Part shown: positions 6,620-7,343 of the stretch, in pieces
How the letters are laid out: each line of letters opens with the position of its first letter
How positions within the stretch are numbered: the stretch's first letter is position 1
NCBI GenBank assembly: GCA_030594905.1
Contig: JAUVEF010000057.1
Span: 1 to 7,343 of the forward strand
DNA length: 7,343 bases
Direction: 5' to 3'
Origin: Methanosarcinales archaeon
GTDB taxonomy: Archaea; Halobacteriota; Methanosarcinia; Methanosarcinales; Methanogasteraceae
Notes under the pieces: model-generated
Told to the model about the DNA's origin: nothing
The model's database searches: none
What the model saw: only the letters and a program-made list of their open reading frames with translations
Position numbers and translations under genes: made by a program

Positions 6620-7029
6620 GTATACGCAGATATTTCGATGAATTAAAGCTGCGTCTGGTACTTGATCCTACCGTAGAGTCGTTGGAGGTAATAAGTGAGA
6701 AAATTGAAGAAAAAGAAGGATACCTGAGGGTTACAATCAAATTATCCGGCGATAGTGTGATGCATTGCTTTCAATATGTGATATCAGATGGATCAATTGG
6801 AATTTCAAAATACAGTTTTCACTGGCATGACGCGGTAGGGAATTTGATTTGTAGGTGGGACAATGCCCCACATCATCCTGAACTTGATAATTTCCCACAC
6901 CATATCCACACAAATGATGACGTGAGTGCGTCAAGCGAAATGAGTCTCATAAAAGTTTTGAGCGAAGTAAAGGCGCTTCTTAAGCAGCAAAATGTGGGTG
7001 CTCTTCCCAGTAAAGGCGATCACACCTGA
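6616..7029 (+). CDS. TumE-like toxin candidate with a foreign C-terminal tail
   Basis: A 137-residue protein resembling the TumE (DUF6516) toxin family: a YF-EL-LRL opening (6-14), a central strand region, then FHWHDAVGNL (69-78), RWDNAPHHPEL (80-90) and FPHHIH (93-98), a His-rich core that could be catalytic or metal-binding, and a final helix ending about LLKQQ (121-125). Its mode of action is not shown by the sequence. The start is TTG at 6616, overlapping the antitoxin stop by four bases, with GGGGGA five bases upstream; the ATG at 6612 is out of frame and stops quickly. Residues 126-137 come from a copy of the macroglobulin 3' end read in another frame, so the original stop was lost or replaced at the junction. 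The protein may still work, since family members typically end near the LLKQQ position. Confidence 0.68.
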   Translation: MSIRRYFDELKLRLVLDPTVESLEVISEKIEEKEGYLRVTIKLSGDSVMHCFQYVISDGSIGISKYSFHWHDAVGNLICRWDNAPHHPELDNFPHHIHTNDDVSASSEMSLIKVLSEVKALLKQQNVGALPSKGDHT

Positions 7030-7105
7030 CAGCCGGACGTATTCGTACTACGATCATAAGGTCTATGCCGGTGTGTGGGGCGGAGAGATTGTGGTTGGTG
7101 CGTAA
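6992..7105 (+). pseudogene. Remnant of a second macroglobulin gene (last 37 codons)
   Basis: These 114 bases align without gaps to 6126-6239, the 3' end of the macroglobulin gene including its TAA stop: I count 15 mismatches (about 87% identity), 13 of them transitions. The encoded 37 residues (from MWVLFPVKA to EIVVGA) match residues 1377-1413 at 28 of 37 positions, including SYYD and GGEIVVG. No stop interrupts the frame, but 9 of the 37 residues changed, which suggests relaxed constraint. Similarity ends sharply on the left at about 6991. The first 38 bases also serve as the end of the toxin gene in a different frame. There is no independent ribosome binding site, so it is probably not translated as such. 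Confidence 0.85.
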
Positions 7106-7179
7106 GTGAGGGTGGACATCCCTGCTTTGCATAAACTTAAAAGAGCCAAGGTTGCGGATTTTAAGGACGATCCCGACCT

Positions 7180-7193
7180 TTCCGCACACGGAA
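7180..7193. repeat. Small inverted repeat, TTCCG-CACA-CGGAA
   Basis: A perfect five-base stem with a four-base loop, followed by a run of A and then C. It could be a weak RNA hairpin after the remnant gene. On the plus strand the T-rich stretch begins only at 7213, so a terminator call is not secure. Confidence 0.25.
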
Positions 7194-7212
7194 CTGAAAA
7201 ACCCCCATCATC

Positions 7213-7220
7213 TTTTTATC
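7213..7220 (+). promoter_or_regulatory. Possible TATA box of the last gene
   Basis: TTTTTATC, centred about 26 bases before ATG 7244, which would make that message leaderless. There is no Shine-Dalgarno site before the ATG. Confidence 0.4.
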
Positions 7221-7243
7221 CGTGTACGCCATTTATAATAATA

Positions 7244-7343
7244 ATGTACCCGTTTGTAGATGTTATTTCGAAACTTGAGAAGAGGTCTCGAAGATATCGG
7301 TTATACCGGCAGCTATTAAGTCTAATTGCGTTCTTTCTGCTCT
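7244..7343 (+). CDS. Unidentified gene, N-terminus only (probable membrane protein)
   Basis: Thirty-three codons open to the window end. The N-terminus has a strongly basic stretch (KLEKRSRRYRLYRQ, about residues 10-23) followed by a hydrophobic run (LLSLIAFFLL) that looks like the first membrane segment with a positive-inside flank. Start choice is uncertain: the frame is open back to GTG 7106, directly after the remnant's TAA, which would add 46 residues. ATG 7244 is preferred because of the TATA-like box 26 bases upstream and the AT-rich, intergenic-looking sequence in between. Too little is visible to name a family. Confidence 0.45.
   Translation, partial: MYPFVDVISKLEKRSRRYRLYRQLLSLIAFFLL

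Noticed and set aside
1..7343. CRISPR array, tRNA, rRNA, insertion-sequence transposase or integrase
   Set aside because: No regularly spaced repeats, tRNA-like cloverleaf, rRNA stretch or recombinase motif was seen on either strand.

Overview
The window is almost certainly from a euryarchaeon, probably of the methanogen or methane/alkane-oxidising (ANME-like) lineages. The evidence is an archaeal Nop5 (box C/D sRNP core), a DUF22-type archaeal protein, TATA-like boxes about 25 bases upstream of starts (some apparently leaderless), T-tract terminators and an archaeal lipoprotein signal. The genus cannot be named from the sequence alone.

Layout: (1) Bases 1-1747 hold three minus-strand genes: a DUF22-family protein, nop5 one base behind it, and after a 153-base gap the 5' end of lysA (diaminopimelate decarboxylase), cut by the window edge. 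The fibrillarin gene that commonly follows nop5 in archaea is not there. (2) Bases 1748-1997 are a divergent promoter region. (3) Bases 1998-6239 hold one large plus-strand gene, a 1413-residue lipoprotein of the alpha-2-macroglobulin/complement-C3 family. It has a complete metazoan-type motif set: FIETDKPIYKPGQ, YVLPKF, PETWLW, the CGEQ thioester and a C-terminal receptor-binding-like domain. It also carries the HxEMIGG motif that supplies the catalytic His and Glu in complement C3. (4) Bases 6308-7029 hold a compact AT-rich two-gene cassette that reads as a TumA/TumE-type toxin-antitoxin pair, with overlapping genes and a perfect palindrome at its promoter. (5) Bases 6992-7105 hold a degenerate second copy of the last 37 codons of the macroglobulin gene, about 87% identical in DNA. 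The toxin gene runs into it in another reading frame, so its last 12 residues are out-of-frame macroglobulin sequence. (6) From 7106 (or, more likely, 7244) a further gene begins and leaves the window.

The most interesting part is the combination. A surface-anchored, complement-like thioester protein in an archaeon is followed by a foreign-looking toxin-antitoxin cassette bounded on both sides by macroglobulin 3' ends. Either a tandem macroglobulin array lost most of one copy when the cassette arrived, or a small element integrated at the gene's 3' end and rebuilt it. The macroglobulin could act as a protease trap or as a covalent tag against foreign cells; the sequence supports the chemistry but not the target.
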